In this document: positions 51,622-60,382 of the stretch, one piece after another | Position numbering within the stretch: the stretch's first letter is position 1 | Layout: each line of letters begins with the position of its first letter | Origin: Fodinibacter sp963730365 | GTDB taxonomy: Bacteria; Actinomycetota; Actinomycetes; Actinomycetales; Dermatophilaceae | Reading direction: 5' to 3' | NCBI GenBank assembly: GCA_963730365.1 | Contig: CAVSRM010000005.1 | Location: 310,001-374,000, forward strand | Length of the DNA stretch: 64,000 nucleotides | Notes under the pieces: model-generated | Database searches by the model: none | The model's input: only the letters and a program-made list of their open reading frames with translations | What the model was told of the DNA's origin: nothing | Made by a program: the position numbers and the translations under genes

Positions 51622-52362
51622 ATGACGAACCCACCGGCCCGCCTCGAGCCGCTCGACGAGACCCCTTCCCGCGTCCTGTGCGTCGTGGCGCACCCCGATG
51701 ACATCGAGTACGGCACTGCCGCAGCGGTCCATCGCTGGGTCGGCGAGGGTGCCACGGTCGCCTACTTCCTCCTCACCCGGGGAGAAGCGGGCATCGACAC
51801 GATGCCTCTCGAGGAGGCAGCGGTCGTGCGGGAGGCGGAGGAACGCGAGAGCGCCCGCCGGGTGGGCGTCGACCAGGTGGACTTCGCCGACCTGGCGGAC
51901 GGGTCCATCGAGTACGGCGTGCCCCTGCGCCGGGAGATCACGCGGGCGATCCGCCGGTACCGTCCCGACCTCGTCATGGGCCAGACCTGGGTCGATTTCT
52001 TCGGGCCCGGCATGGTCAACCAGGCGGACCACCGGGCCGTGGGGTTGGCCACCCTGGATGCCGTGGCCGACGCGGGCAACCGCTGGTTGCACCGCAGCCT
52101 CGACGACGAGGGCCTCGAGCCGTGGGGCGGCGTGCGCCGCCTTGCCGTCGCGGGTTCGCCGGGCCCGACGCACTTCGTCGACGTGTCGGGGGAGCACTTC
52201 GAGGCGGCGGTGCACTCGCTCGAGGCACACGCGGCCTACAACGCCGCCCTGCCCGAGGACTTCCCGGCGCCGCGAGAGCTGCTCCAGATGATCCTCGGAG
52301 GCGCGGGGGAGGCCGCGGGGGTCGACCACGCGCTCGCGGTGGAGGTCGTCCTCAGCCGCTGA
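51622..52362 (+). CDS. PIG-L/LmbE family deacetylase-like hydrolase
   Basis: A 246-residue protein with the zinc motif VAHPDDIEYG (HPDD near residues 28-31) and LTRGEAGID, then RRYRPDLVMGQTWVDFFG. It differs from the two other PIG-L proteins in the window in replacing the second HPDH by NQADHRAVG. This subgroup lacks the mycothiol-specific segment. The substrate is unknown. The leaderless promoter is six bases upstream. Confidence 0.82.
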   Translation: MTNPPARLEPLDETPSRVLCVVAHPDDIEYGTAAAVHRWVGEGATVAYFLLTRGEAGIDTMPLEEAAVVREAEERESARRVGVDQVDFADLADGSIEYGVPLRREITRAIRRYRPDLVMGQTWVDFFGPGMVNQADHRAVGLATLDAVADAGNRWLHRSLDDEGLEPWGGVRRLAVAGSPGPTHFVDVSGEHFEAAVHSLEAHAAYNAALPEDFPAPRELLQMILGGAGEAAGVDHALAVEVVLSR

Positions 52363-52389
52363 CCGCGGGATCCCCGGGCACCCCGCGGT
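52362..52389. terminator. Hairpin between convergent PIG-L and Xaa-Pro peptidase genes
   Basis: An 8-bp perfect stem ACCGCGGG/CCCGCGGT (52362-52369 with 52382-52389) and a 12-base loop lies in the 34-bp gap between two convergent stops. It could end transcripts from both sides. Confidence 0.5.
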
Positions 52390-52396
52390 GAGGTGG

Positions 52397-53896
52397 TCAG
52401 CCGGAGGTGAGGCGGGCGATCCAGGCCTCGACGTCCTCGCTGCGCCGGGGCATCGCCGCGGAGAGGTTCTCGCAGCCGTCCTCCGTGACGAGCACGTCGT
52501 CCTCGATGCGCACCCCCGTCCCCCGGAAGGGTTCCGGGGCCAGCAGGTCATCGGCCTTGAAGTAGAGGCCGGGTTCCACGGTGAGCACCATGCCGGGCCT
52601 CAGCTCGGCGTCCATGTACTCCTCGCGCGTCGCCAGCGCGCAGTCGTGCACGTCGAGCCCGAGGTGGTGCGACGTGCCGTGCACCATCCACCGCCGGTGG
52701 TACTGCCCGTGGGTGGTGTCGAGGGTGTCCTCGACCGAGACCCCCTCCGGCAGCAGCCCCCACGCGTGCAACCGCTCGGCGATGACCCGGATGGCGGCTG
52801 CGTGCACGTCGGAGAAGCGGTTGCCGGGCTTGACCGCCGCGATGCCGGCCTCCTGCGCGTCGTAGACCGCGTCGTAGATCTCGCGCTGGGCGTCGGTGAA
52901 GGTGCCCGAGACGGGCAGGGTGCGCGTGATGTCGGCGGTGTACAGGGAGTCGACCTCCACACCGGCATCGATGAGGACGAGGTCTCCCTCGTGCACCTCC
53001 CCGGTGTTCTTGATCCAGTGCAGGGTGTTGGCGTGGTCCCCCGCCGCGCAGATCGAGTCGTAGCCCACGCCGTTGCCACGGTGCCTGGCGTGCAGGGCGA
53101 AGGTGCCCTCGAGCCAGCGCTCGCCACGGCCCTGGGCCACGGCCTCACGCAGCCCGGCGATCATCGCCTCGAAGCCCTGGTGGGTGGCGTCGACGGCGGT
53201 GCGCATCTGATCGACCTCGTGCTCGTCCTTGCACAGCCGCAGGAGCGAGATCTCGTGGGCCAGGGCCTCGTCGGACTCCACGAGCGTGTCCTCGGCCGCC
53301 CCGTTGTCGACCCGGGCGGAGTCGACGCGCGCGGTGAGCTCGAGGTCGGCGTCGCGCACCAACCGCACGGTGACCTCACCGGCATCCTTGGCCACGGCGC
53401 CCCCGAACTCGTCGATGTGGCGCGCGGTGAGGCCCAGCTCGAGCTCGATGTCGGCGATGGTCGGACGGGGGCCGACCCAGAACTCGCCGTAGCGGTGGTC
53501 GGCGAAGAACTCGTCACTGTCGCGCTCGGCCAGTGGCCGGAAGTACAGCATCGCCTCATGAGCGGCACCCCCGTCGCCGTCGACGGGCTCCAGGACGAGC
53601 ACGGCATCGGGCTCCCGGTCGGCCCCGAGGCCGGTGAGGTAGGCGAACGCCGTGTGCGGGCGGAAGACGTAGTCGGTGTCGTTGCTGCGCACCTTCAGGC
53701 CGCCCGCCGGGATGACGAGGCGCTGCCCGGGAAAGGCGGCGCTGAGGACGTCGCGCCTGGCGGCGGCCGGCTCGGCGGCGGGGCTGGGCCCGGTCACCGT
53801 CACCCGTCTGGGGGCCCACCCGTCGCGGACGAAGGAGCGGAACTCCTCCGTCGTCGGCCGACCGCGGTTCTCTGGCTGCTTCTGCTGCTCGCTCAC
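52397..53896 (-). CDS. pepP: Xaa-Pro aminopeptidase (M24B)
   Basis: A 499-residue creatinase-fold peptidase. The N-terminal domain contains FPGQRLVIPAGGLKVRSNDT and DYVFRPHTAFAYLTG, typical of PepP. The dinuclear metal ligands are in LIDAGVEVDSLYTADITRT (Asp, Asp), VHGTSHHLGLDVHD (His), GMVLTVEPGLYF (Glu) and GVRIEDDVLVTEDG (Glu). It removes N-terminal residues before proline in the cytosol. GTG start; a CACCAT hexamer six bases before it is a possible -10. Confidence 0.93.
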   Translation of the reverse strand: MSEQQKQPENRGRPTTEEFRSFVRDGWAPRRVTVTGPSPAAEPAAARRDVLSAAFPGQRLVIPAGGLKVRSNDTDYVFRPHTAFAYLTGLGADREPDAVLVLEPVDGDGGAAHEAMLYFRPLAERDSDEFFADHRYGEFWVGPRPTIADIELELGLTARHIDEFGGAVAKDAGEVTVRLVRDADLELTARVDSARVDNGAAEDTLVESDEALAHEISLLRLCKDEHEVDQMRTAVDATHQGFEAMIAGLREAVAQGRGERWLEGTFALHARHRGNGVGYDSICAAGDHANTLHWIKNTGEVHEGDLVLIDAGVEVDSLYTADITRTLPVSGTFTDAQREIYDAVYDAQEAGIAAVKPGNRFSDVHAAAIRVIAERLHAWGLLPEGVSVEDTLDTTHGQYHRRWMVHGTSHHLGLDVHDCALATREEYMDAELRPGMVLTVEPGLYFKADDLLAPEPFRGTGVRIEDDVLVTEDGCENLSAAMPRRSEDVEAWIARLTSG

Positions 53897-53989
53897 CGTC
53901 CCATGGTGTCACGTGGTCGTGGCCGCTCGGCGCGAGAACCTGCGCACGAACCGCGGCGGCTCCATCCCCCGCACCGCACGGATCGGACG

Positions 53990-53995
53990 TAGCCT
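53990..53995 (+). promoter_or_regulatory. Leaderless -10 element (TAGCCT)
   Basis: TAGCCT ends seven bases before ATG 54003 of the DUF2332 gene. Confidence 0.55.
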
Positions 53996-54002
53996 CCAGC
54001 CC

Positions 54003-55034
54003 ATGAGTGCGTTCGACGGGGCGACGCAGGCCGACCGTCTGCGAGCCCACTTCGAGGGCGCCGACCACCTGTACGCCACCCTGCTCGCCGGCATGGCCGA
54101 CGACTGGGAGGACGGCGGAGTGACCCGCGAGCTGCTCGCCGGGTGGGAGGACGAGGACGCGCGGCACTTCCCGCAGCTACGGCTCCTTGCGGGACTGTTC
54201 CGCATCGTCCTGCGCGGCGACGCCCCACAGCTGGCGGGGTTCTACCCGGTGCTCGGGGGCGACCTGGACCCCGGCCAGGCGTGGCCCCCGGTCCGCGAGG
54301 TGTTCCGTGCCCGATTCGACGAGCTGCGCGCCTCCCTCGACCAGGCTCCGCAGACCAACGAGCCGGCACGGTCCGTCGCGCTTCTCGTCGGAGTCGCGGA
54401 GTCCGTTCGGCGCACCGGACTGCGTCGGGTGCGCCTCCTCGAGCCCGGCGCCTCGGCGGGGCTCGGACTGCTCGTCGACCGGTATCGCTTCGTCGGCGAC
54501 GGGTGGGCGGCCGGACCGGCCGACTCGTCGTTGGTCGTGCCCGGCTGTGGTGCCGCAGGATTCCGACCGGAGGCCTTCGACGTCGTCGAGCGCCGCGGCT
54601 GCGACGTCTCCCCGGTGGATGCGACCAGTGAGGAGGGAGCGGCCTACCTCACGTCGTTCGTGTGGCCGTGGCAGGCCGACCGGCACCAGCGTCTGGCGGC
54701 GGCCCTCAGCGTCGCCCGTCGGCATCCGGTGGTGGTCGAGAGTGAACGTGCGTCGTCGTGGGTCGCCGATCGCCTGGCGGAGCCCGTGGCCGACGACGTC
54801 CTCACCGTCGTCTGGCACTCGGTCACCCGGCTCTACTGGCCCCCCGAGGAGACCGATGCCGTGCGCGAGACGGTCGAGGCGGCCAGGGCGAGGATGCCGC
54901 TGTCCCACGTCGCCATGGAGCACCCCTGGGACGCGCTGTCGGGTGCGGCGGACCCCGGGCTGCCCGTCCTCGAGGTCGACGACGTGGCCATCGCCACCTG
55001 TGACCACCACGGCCCCCCGATCCGCCTGCGCTGA
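54003..55034 (+). CDS. DUF2332 family protein
   Basis: A 343-residue cytosolic protein. The DUF2332 pattern is seen in RLLAGLFRIVLRGDAPQLAG, NEPARSVALLVGVAESVRRT, RVRLLEPGASAGLGLLVDRY and RRGCDVSPVDATSEEGAAYL. The LLEPGASAGLGL loop resembles a glycine-rich SAM-binding motif I, so a methyltransferase-like fold is possible; no activity is known. The gene is monocistronic with its own leaderless promoter. Confidence 0.8.
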   Translation: MSAFDGATQADRLRAHFEGADHLYATLLAGMADDWEDGGVTRELLAGWEDEDARHFPQLRLLAGLFRIVLRGDAPQLAGFYPVLGGDLDPGQAWPPVREVFRARFDELRASLDQAPQTNEPARSVALLVGVAESVRRTGLRRVRLLEPGASAGLGLLVDRYRFVGDGWAAGPADSSLVVPGCGAAGFRPEAFDVVERRGCDVSPVDATSEEGAAYLTSFVWPWQADRHQRLAAALSVARRHPVVVESERASSWVADRLAEPVADDVLTVVWHSVTRLYWPPEETDAVRETVEAARARMPLSHVAMEHPWDALSGAADPGLPVLEVDDVAIATCDHHGPPIRLR

Positions 55035-55072
55035 CCTCCTCCGGATGCGTCGGAGGGCGCCCCGCGGCCCGG

Positions 55073-55078
55073 TAGCCT
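55073..55078 (+). promoter_or_regulatory. Leaderless -10 element (TAGCCT)
   Basis: TAGCCT ends six bases before GTG 55085. It is the same hexamer as in front of the neighbouring DUF2332 gene. Confidence 0.55.
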
Positions 55079-55084
55079 TGGTCG

Positions 55085-56014
55085 GTGACCCCGGCACCGA
55101 TCGACCGCCGACGGCTGCTCGGCGGAGGGGTTGCGGCCGTCGGCTCCGCCGTGCTGTCGAGCTGCGTCCGGGGCGACACCACGGCCCCCACGAGCAGTGC
55201 CGTCCCGACGAGCACTGCTCCGACCGTGAGCGCGACCCCCGCGCCCACCCCCACCCCCACCCCCACGCCGACCCCGTCCGTCGCCACGGCCCGATTCGTC
55301 GAGGCGCCCCGCCTGGCCGGCCGGATCGAGGACCTCCTGGATCGGCGAGGAGGGTCCCTCGGCCTCGAGGTCGTCGACCTGCGCCGCGGGGAGGCGTTCC
55401 GCGTCGAGACCGACGAGGCCTACTGCTACAGCACGATCAAGGTGCTCATCCTCGCGACGGTGCTGCGTCGTGCCCAGGAGACGGGCACGACGCTCACCGA
55501 GAAGCAGGAGGCGCTGGCCGAGCTGATGATCACCCAGAGCGACAACGCGGCGACGGAGTCCCTGCTGGCGGAGGTGGGCCGCAAGGAGGTCCGTCGGGTG
55601 GCCGACCTCGTGGGCATGGACGACACCGAGATCGACTTCGGGTGGTGGGGCCTGTGGCGCACCAACCCTCACGACCTCGACCGGTTGCTCGACACCGCGC
55701 TCTCGTCGGACGACCTGCTCGACGACAGCAACCGGAAGACCGTCCGGCTCCTCATGGCCGCCGTCGTGCCCGAGCAGCGCTGGGGCGTCTTCTCCGCGGA
55801 GAAGCAGGAGGGCGTCTTCGTCGCCGCCAAGAACGGGTGGGGGCCGCTGCCCGACGGCTTCCGCGTCAACAGCGCGGGCTGGGTGTCCTCTCCGGACTCC
55901 GCGTACGTGCTGAGCATCCTCTCCCGGAACCGCTCCGGCTTCTCGTACGGACGAGAGACGGTGTCAGCCGTCGCCGACCTGTGTCACAAGGCGGTCCAGG
56001 ACGGTCTCGCCTGA
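55085..56014 (+). CDS. Class A beta-lactamase-like serine hydrolase lipoprotein
   Basis: A 309-residue protein. The N-terminus has a twin-arginine-like RRRLLGGG followed by SAVLSSC, a lipobox with Cys27. A TPTPTPTPTPS linker leads to a penicillin-binding fold with S116-T-I-K119, S152-D-N and K249-N-G in place of the usual K-T-G. The Ser-x-x-K and SDN motifs match class A enzymes; whether it cleaves beta-lactams is uncertain, given the KNG change and no recognised E166-type omega-loop. It may be a D,D-peptidase-like hydrolase. The start codon is a leaderless GTG. Confidence 0.75.
   Translation: MTPAPIDRRRLLGGGVAAVGSAVLSSCVRGDTTAPTSSAVPTSTAPTVSATPAPTPTPTPTPTPSVATARFVEAPRLAGRIEDLLDRRGGSLGLEVVDLRRGEAFRVETDEAYCYSTIKVLILATVLRRAQETGTTLTEKQEALAELMITQSDNAATESLLAEVGRKEVRRVADLVGMDDTEIDFGWWGLWRTNPHDLDRLLDTALSSDDLLDDSNRKTVRLLMAAVVPEQRWGVFSAEKQEGVFVAAKNGWGPLPDGFRVNSAGWVSSPDSAYVLSILSRNRSGFSYGRETVSAVADLCHKAVQDGLA
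55243..55267 (+). repeat. CCCACC hexamer tract coding for Thr-Pro repeats
   Basis: About four copies of a C-rich hexamer encode the TPTPTPTP linker of the beta-lactamase-like protein. The six-base unit keeps the frame, so length changes would alter only the linker. Confidence 0.6.
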
Positions 56015-56047
56015 GCCGCGGTGCGGATCGCGGGTGGGCAGGCGCCC

Positions 56048-57562
56048 TCAGTCGACGTCGACCCAGTCGAGCGTGCGGTTCACGGCTTTCTTCCACCCGG
56101 CGTAGCCGTCGCGGCGCTGGTCGGCGTCCCACTGCGGCTCCCACCGCTCGTCCTCGGCCCACTTGGTGCGCAGCTCCTCGGTTCCCGACCAGAACCCGCT
56201 GGCCAGCCCAGCCGCGTAGGCGGCCCCCAGGGCCGTCGTCTCGGCGACCACGGGCTTCGAGACCGGGACGCCGAGGATGTCGGACTGCAGCTGCATGCAG
56301 AGTCGGTTCGCCGTGACGCCGCCGTCGACCTTGAGGCAGGTCAGCTGCACCCCGGAGTCGGCCTCCATCGCCTCGACGACGTCACGTGACTGGTAGCAGA
56401 TCGCCTCGAGCGTGGCGCGCGCGAGGTGCGCGTTGGTGTTGAACCGGGACAGGCCCACGATCGCGCCGCGGGCGTCGCTGCGCCAGTAGGGCGCGAAGAG
56501 CCCGCTGAATGCCGGCACGAAGTAGACGCCACCGGTGTCCTCCACCTGGGCAGCGAGGCGCTCCACCTCGGAGGCCCCGCTGATGATGCCCAGCTGGTCG
56601 CGGAGCCACTGCACGGCGCTCCCGGTGACCGCGATCGAGCCCTCGAGCGCGTAGACGGGCTTGGCGTCGCCGAACTGGTAGGCCACGGTCGTCAGCAGGC
56701 CGTTCTCGCTCCGGACCAGTTCCTCGCCGGTGTTCAGGAGCAGGAAGTTGCCGGTGCCGTAGGTGTTCTTGGCCTCTCCGGGCTCGAAGCAGACCTGGCC
56801 CACGGTGGCGGCCTGCTGGTCGCCGAGCACCCCCGTGATCGGCACCTTGGTGCCGCGGCGCTCGCCGGTCGTCGTGCCGTATGCCGTGGCGTCGCTGCTC
56901 GCGTTGATGGTCGGCAACATCGTGCGCGGGATGCCGAAGAAGCCGAGCAGCTCCTCGTCCCAGTCGAGGGTGGTGAGGTTCATGAGCATCGTGCGGCTCG
57001 CATTGGTCACGTCGGTCACGTGGCGTCCCCCGTCGGGCCCCCCCGTGAGGTTCCAGATCACCCACGTGTCCGGCGTGCCGAAGATGGCATCGCCCCGGTC
57101 GGCGGCCTCGCGCAGCCCGTCGACGTGCTCGAGCATCCACTGGACCTTCCCCGCCGAGAAGTAGGTGGCCGGAGGCAGGCCGGCCTTGTGACGGATGATG
57201 TCACCACGACCGTCGGCGTCGAGGGCCTTGGCGATGGAGTCGGTGCGGGTGTCCTGCCAGACGATCGCGTTGTGGAAGGGACGTCCCGTGCGCCTGTCCC
57301 AGACGATCGCGGTCTCGCGCTGGTTGGTCACGCCGATGGCGTCGAGGTCGCTGCTGGCGATGCCGGCCCGGCCCAGGGCGCTGCCGATGACGCTCTGAGT
57401 GCGGTCCCAGATCTCCAGCGGGTTGTGCTCCACCCAGCCGGCTCGAGGCAGCACCTGCTCGTGCTCGAGCTGGTGACGGGCAACCTCGCTCCCGTCATGG
57501 TCGAAGACCATGAACCGGGTGCTCGTCGTGCCCTGGTCGACCGCGCCGATGAAGTCAGCCAT
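56048..57562 (-). CDS. glpK: Glycerol kinase
   Basis: A 504-residue FGGY kinase. IGAVDQGTTSTRFMVFDHDG is the N-terminal phosphate loop, WQDTRT and GTPDTWVIWNLTGG are conserved, GDQQAATVGQVCFEPGEAKN and YGTGNFLLLNTGEE follow, and KVDGGVTANRLCMQLQSDIL is the second signature. It makes glycerol-3-phosphate in the cytosol. No glpF or glpD is adjacent. The start was placed at MADFIGAVDQG; upstream frame is spurious. The TATGGT -10 six bases before the ATG supports this. Confidence 0.96.
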   Translation of the reverse strand: MADFIGAVDQGTTSTRFMVFDHDGSEVARHQLEHEQVLPRAGWVEHNPLEIWDRTQSVIGSALGRAGIASSDLDAIGVTNQRETAIVWDRRTGRPFHNAIVWQDTRTDSIAKALDADGRGDIIRHKAGLPPATYFSAGKVQWMLEHVDGLREAADRGDAIFGTPDTWVIWNLTGGPDGGRHVTDVTNASRTMLMNLTTLDWDEELLGFFGIPRTMLPTINASSDATAYGTTTGERRGTKVPITGVLGDQQAATVGQVCFEPGEAKNTYGTGNFLLLNTGEELVRSENGLLTTVAYQFGDAKPVYALEGSIAVTGSAVQWLRDQLGIISGASEVERLAAQVEDTGGVYFVPAFSGLFAPYWRSDARGAIVGLSRFNTNAHLARATLEAICYQSRDVVEAMEADSGVQLTCLKVDGGVTANRLCMQLQSDILGVPVSKPVVAETTALGAAYAAGLASGFWSGTEELRTKWAEDERWEPQWDADQRRDGYAGWKKAVNRTLDWVDVD

Positions 57563-57568
57563 GGACCG

Positions 57569-57574
57569 ACCATA
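57569..57574 (-). promoter_or_regulatory. Leaderless -10 element for glpK (TATGGT)
   Basis: On the minus strand TATGGT fits TANNNT and ends six bases before ATG 57562. Confidence 0.55.
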
Positions 57575-57610
57575 TCGGGGCGCCGCACCCCTCACGGGGA
57601 AGCACGTGAC

Positions 57611-57616
57611 TAGTCT
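57611..57616 (+). promoter_or_regulatory. -10 element for the MscS gene (TAGTCT)
   Basis: TAGTCT lies 42 bases before ATG 57659 and 15 before ATG 57632, so the message has a leader; GGGAGGG lies five bases before 57659. Confidence 0.45.
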
Positions 57617-57658
57617 CGGTCCTGTCGGAGGATGGAACACGTCGGTGGGAGGGCACGG

Positions 57659-58681
57659 ATGGACTGGCCCGAGGACCTGCGGAACGTTCTCGAGACAACC
57701 GTCGTCGACACCGGTGGCATCGGGGTCTCCCTGTTCGACCTCCTGGCCGCGCTGCTCGTGCTCGTCGTGGCCTTCGCCCTGTCCCGTGTGATCCGTGCGG
57801 TCATGCGCCGCTACGCGGATCGCGAGGGGAACGAGGGGCGTCGGGCCACGCTGTACACGCTTCGGCGCATCGTGCAGTACGTCGTGCTCGGGCTGGGAAT
57901 CTTCTTCGCTCTCGACCTGCTGGGGGTGCCGCTCAGCACCTTCTCGTTGTTCGCCGGCGCCGTCGGCGTCGGGCTCGGCTTCGGTCTCCAGTCGGTCTTC
58001 GCCAACTTCATCGCCGGGCTGCTCCTCTTGTTCGACAAGTCGCTCAAGGTGGGGGACTTCGTCGAACTCGAGTCGGGGGTCCACGGGGAGGTCCGGGACG
58101 TCCGTGTCCGGGCGACGACGATCACGACGAACGACAACATCGACATCCTCGTCCCCAACTCCGAGTTCGTCAGTGGCCGCGTGACGAACTGGACCCACCG
58201 GGACGCCTCCCGCAGGATGCGCATCCCCTTCGGGGTGGCCTACGGCACGGAGAAGTCGAAGGTGCGCGCCGCAGCGTTGGAGGCCGCCGCCGAGGTGCCG
58301 TTCACCAAGAGCTTCGAAGGACCGCACGCAGCCCAGGTCTGGCTCGCCGAGTTCGGCGACAGCGCCTTGCACTTCGAGCTCGTCGTCTGGCTCACCGACG
58401 AGGCCACCAAGCGTCCCGGCGCGGCGCGGGCGGCCTACAACTGGGCCCTGCACTCGGCCCTGCAACGTCACGGCATCGAGATCCCGTTCCCGCAGGTCGA
58501 CGTCAACGTCCGGAGCCTCTTCGGCCTCCAGGGCGAGGAGGCCCTCGAGGCCCTCGCCCTGGACGACGTCGACCTGCCGGGCCCGGACCGTGCGGAGCCG
58601 GCGGCGGCCCCCAACGATGCGGCGGCCGACACGATCGACCCCGACCCGCCGCCACCGGCAGGGGGCCTCAGGCGGGGGTGA
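57659..58681 (+). CDS. MscS-family mechanosensitive ion channel
   Basis: About 340 residues. Membrane helices include LFDLLAALLVLVVAFALSRV and RIVQYVVLGLGIFFALDLLG. The pore helix is FAGAVGVGLGFGLQSVFANF, and the beta domain follows with KVGDFVELESGVHGEVRDVR, TTNDNIDILVPNSEFVSGRV and TNW. The C-terminal cytosolic cage ends in an acidic, Pro-rich tail. It releases solutes during osmotic downshock. ATG 57659 was chosen for the GGGAGGG upstream; ATG 57632 is possible and adds nine residues. Confidence 0.92.
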   Translation: MDWPEDLRNVLETTVVDTGGIGVSLFDLLAALLVLVVAFALSRVIRAVMRRYADREGNEGRRATLYTLRRIVQYVVLGLGIFFALDLLGVPLSTFSLFAGAVGVGLGFGLQSVFANFIAGLLLLFDKSLKVGDFVELESGVHGEVRDVRVRATTITTNDNIDILVPNSEFVSGRVTNWTHRDASRRMRIPFGVAYGTEKSKVRAAALEAAAEVPFTKSFEGPHAAQVWLAEFGDSALHFELVVWLTDEATKRPGAARAAYNWALHSALQRHGIEIPFPQVDVNVRSLFGLQGEEALEALALDDVDLPGPDRAEPAAAPNDAAADTIDPDPPPPAGGLRRG

Positions 58682-58762
58682 GCAACGGCACGCGGCACAC
58701 CGATTCCGTATGCCGTCCGCTCGCGGGAGGATGGTGCCTCACGTCGAGCGAAGGAGACACCG

Positions 58763-59308
58763 GTGCAGTTCGGGCGCAGCTACGAGGAGTTCGAGGTCGG
58801 GGCGACCTACAAGCACTGGCCGGGCAAGACGGTCACCGAGTACGACGACCACCTCTTCTGCCTGATCACGATGAACCACCACCCGCTGCACCTCGACGCG
58901 AACTATGCCGGCGAGACGACGCAGTTCGGCAAGAACGTGGTGGTGGGCAACTACGTCTACTCACTCCTCCTCGGGATGTCCGTGCCCGACGTCTCGGGGA
59001 AGGCCATCGCCAACCTCGAGGTCGAGAGCCTGCGCCACGTCGCGCCGACGTTCCACGGCGACACGCTCTACGGTCAGACGACCGTGCTCGACAAGTGGGA
59101 GAGCACGAGCAAGGACGACCGCGGCGTCGTGCACGTCGAGACCATCGGCTACAACCAGGACGGCACGGTCGTCTGCGTCTTCCGGCGCAAGGTCATGGTG
59201 CCGAAGGCGAACTACCTGGAGGAACGGGGCGGCGAGCAGCCGGGCCGGCCCACCCCGCAGCCGGACCGGAACTGGCCGGGCCCGCAGGGCGAGCACGCCG
59301 AGGGCTGA
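58763..59308 (+). CDS. MaoC family dehydratase (mesaconyl-CoA hydratase-like)
   Basis: A 181-residue single hot-dog fold. GRSYEEFEVGATYKHWPGKT and TEYDDHLFCLITMNHHPLHL hold the hydratase catalytic Asp and His, then FGKNVVVGNYVYSLLLGMS. The NHHPLHLD motif and length are like the MaoC proteins in actinobacteria linked to CitE-type lyases. A role as mesaconyl-CoA hydratase or similar is plausible but not proved. AAGGAG lies six bases before the GTG start. Confidence 0.82.
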   Translation: MQFGRSYEEFEVGATYKHWPGKTVTEYDDHLFCLITMNHHPLHLDANYAGETTQFGKNVVVGNYVYSLLLGMSVPDVSGKAIANLEVESLRHVAPTFHGDTLYGQTTVLDKWESTSKDDRGVVHVETIGYNQDGTVVCVFRRKVMVPKANYLEERGGEQPGRPTPQPDRNWPGPQGEHAEG

Positions 59309-59329
59309 CCCGCTCGACGGGTCGAGTCA

Positions 59330-60382
59330 TCAGTCGGCCGGCGCCGGACCGCCCACGTCGCCGAGGACCGGGTCGGTGAACCTCACATGGGTCACCGACT
59401 CCCGGGGCCCGTCGATGTCCGCCACCGCGAGCACGCCGACGACGTCTCCGAAGTCGTGCAGAGTGAGGTCCCGGATGCGTGCGTCCCCGGTCACGACCAG
59501 CTCGACGTCCTCGACGGGCGGCAGGTACGTGGCGTAGGTCCCCGAGGATCCGCTGGCGTCATCCAGCCACACGGCCGGGAAGTGTCCCGGCTCCATGTCA
59601 CCCGCCGCCTTCACCTCACCGCTGCCCAGCGCGTCCGACCCGTCGGGAGCCAGGAGGTACCCCACGTACCCCTCTGATCCGCCCACGAAGAACACGACGT
59701 CGTCCTGGGCCACGGAGTCCAGGGCCTGGCCCTGGGCGGTGAAGGCGGTCTCGCCGTCGGTCCACGTGATGCCGGAGAAGGCAGAGTCGGGGGACCCGCT
59801 GGCCCGCCAGACGACGAGTACCCGTCCGTCCGGGGACGGAGCCGAGACCGAGACCTGCGGGGTCACGTCCGTACTTGTCCAGAGAGGGAGGGCGGACGTC
59901 GCGGTGGCGGGAAGGCTCGCCACGGTGATCCCGGGGAGAAGCCTGACCCACAGGGCCTGCTCCTCCCGGGGCTGCGCGGTCTCCCGGCTTCTGAGAACGG
60001 CGCCGTCCTCGGTCTGCAGCGTGAACCCCAGCCGCTTCTGGTCCTCGTCGGTCGTGACGACCGCGACGAGCGGTTCGCCCGAGTCCGACAGAGGGTCCGA
60101 ACCGAGTTCCAGCATCACGCTCTCCCCGGTGACGGACGATGTCGTCGCTGGCAGGGAGCGGTCGTCACCCGTGCGGTCCGAGAGCACGACTGCGCTGCCG
60201 ACACCGAGAGCCAGGGCTGCGGCGGCCACGCTCCCCACGACGGCGATGCGGCGCCGCCGCAGGGCTCGCCGGCCACGGGCAAGGACTGTTGCGGGGTCGA
60301 CGTCGAGGTAGCGAGCATCCTCACCGTCGGCGGCGGCGACCAGCAGGGCGCGCAGGTCCTGTTCGGCCAGGTCGGGTGTCAT
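59330..60382 (-). CDS. Single-span membrane protein coupled to a sigma factor gene
   Basis: A 350-residue protein. A ~40-residue basic cytosolic tail (VLARGRRALRRRRIAVVG) precedes one transmembrane helix (VAAAALALGVGSAVVLSD, about residues 50-67). The rest is an extracytoplasmic beta-rich domain with no enzyme motif seen. Its ATG overlaps the stop of the sigma factor gene (ATGA). The layout fits an anti-sigma or regulatory membrane partner of SigE-family sigma factors, though no zinc-finger motif is present. Confidence 0.65.
   Translation of the reverse strand: MTPDLAEQDLRALLVAAADGEDARYLDVDPATVLARGRRALRRRRIAVVGSVAAAALALGVGSAVVLSDRTGDDRSLPATTSSVTGESVMLELGSDPLSDSGEPLVAVVTTDEDQKRLGFTLQTEDGAVLRSRETAQPREEQALWVRLLPGITVASLPATATSALPLWTSTDVTPQVSVSAPSPDGRVLVVWRASGSPDSAFSGITWTDGETAFTAQGQALDSVAQDDVVFFVGGSEGYVGYLLAPDGSDALGSGEVKAAGDMEPGHFPAVWLDDASGSSGTYATYLPPVEDVELVVTGDARIRDLTLHDFGDVVGVLAVADIDGPRESVTHVRFTDPVLGDVGGPAPAD

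Noticed and set aside
55243..55267. Hexanucleotide tract as a phase-variation switch
   Set aside because: The unit is six bases, so gain or loss keeps the frame; only linker length would change.
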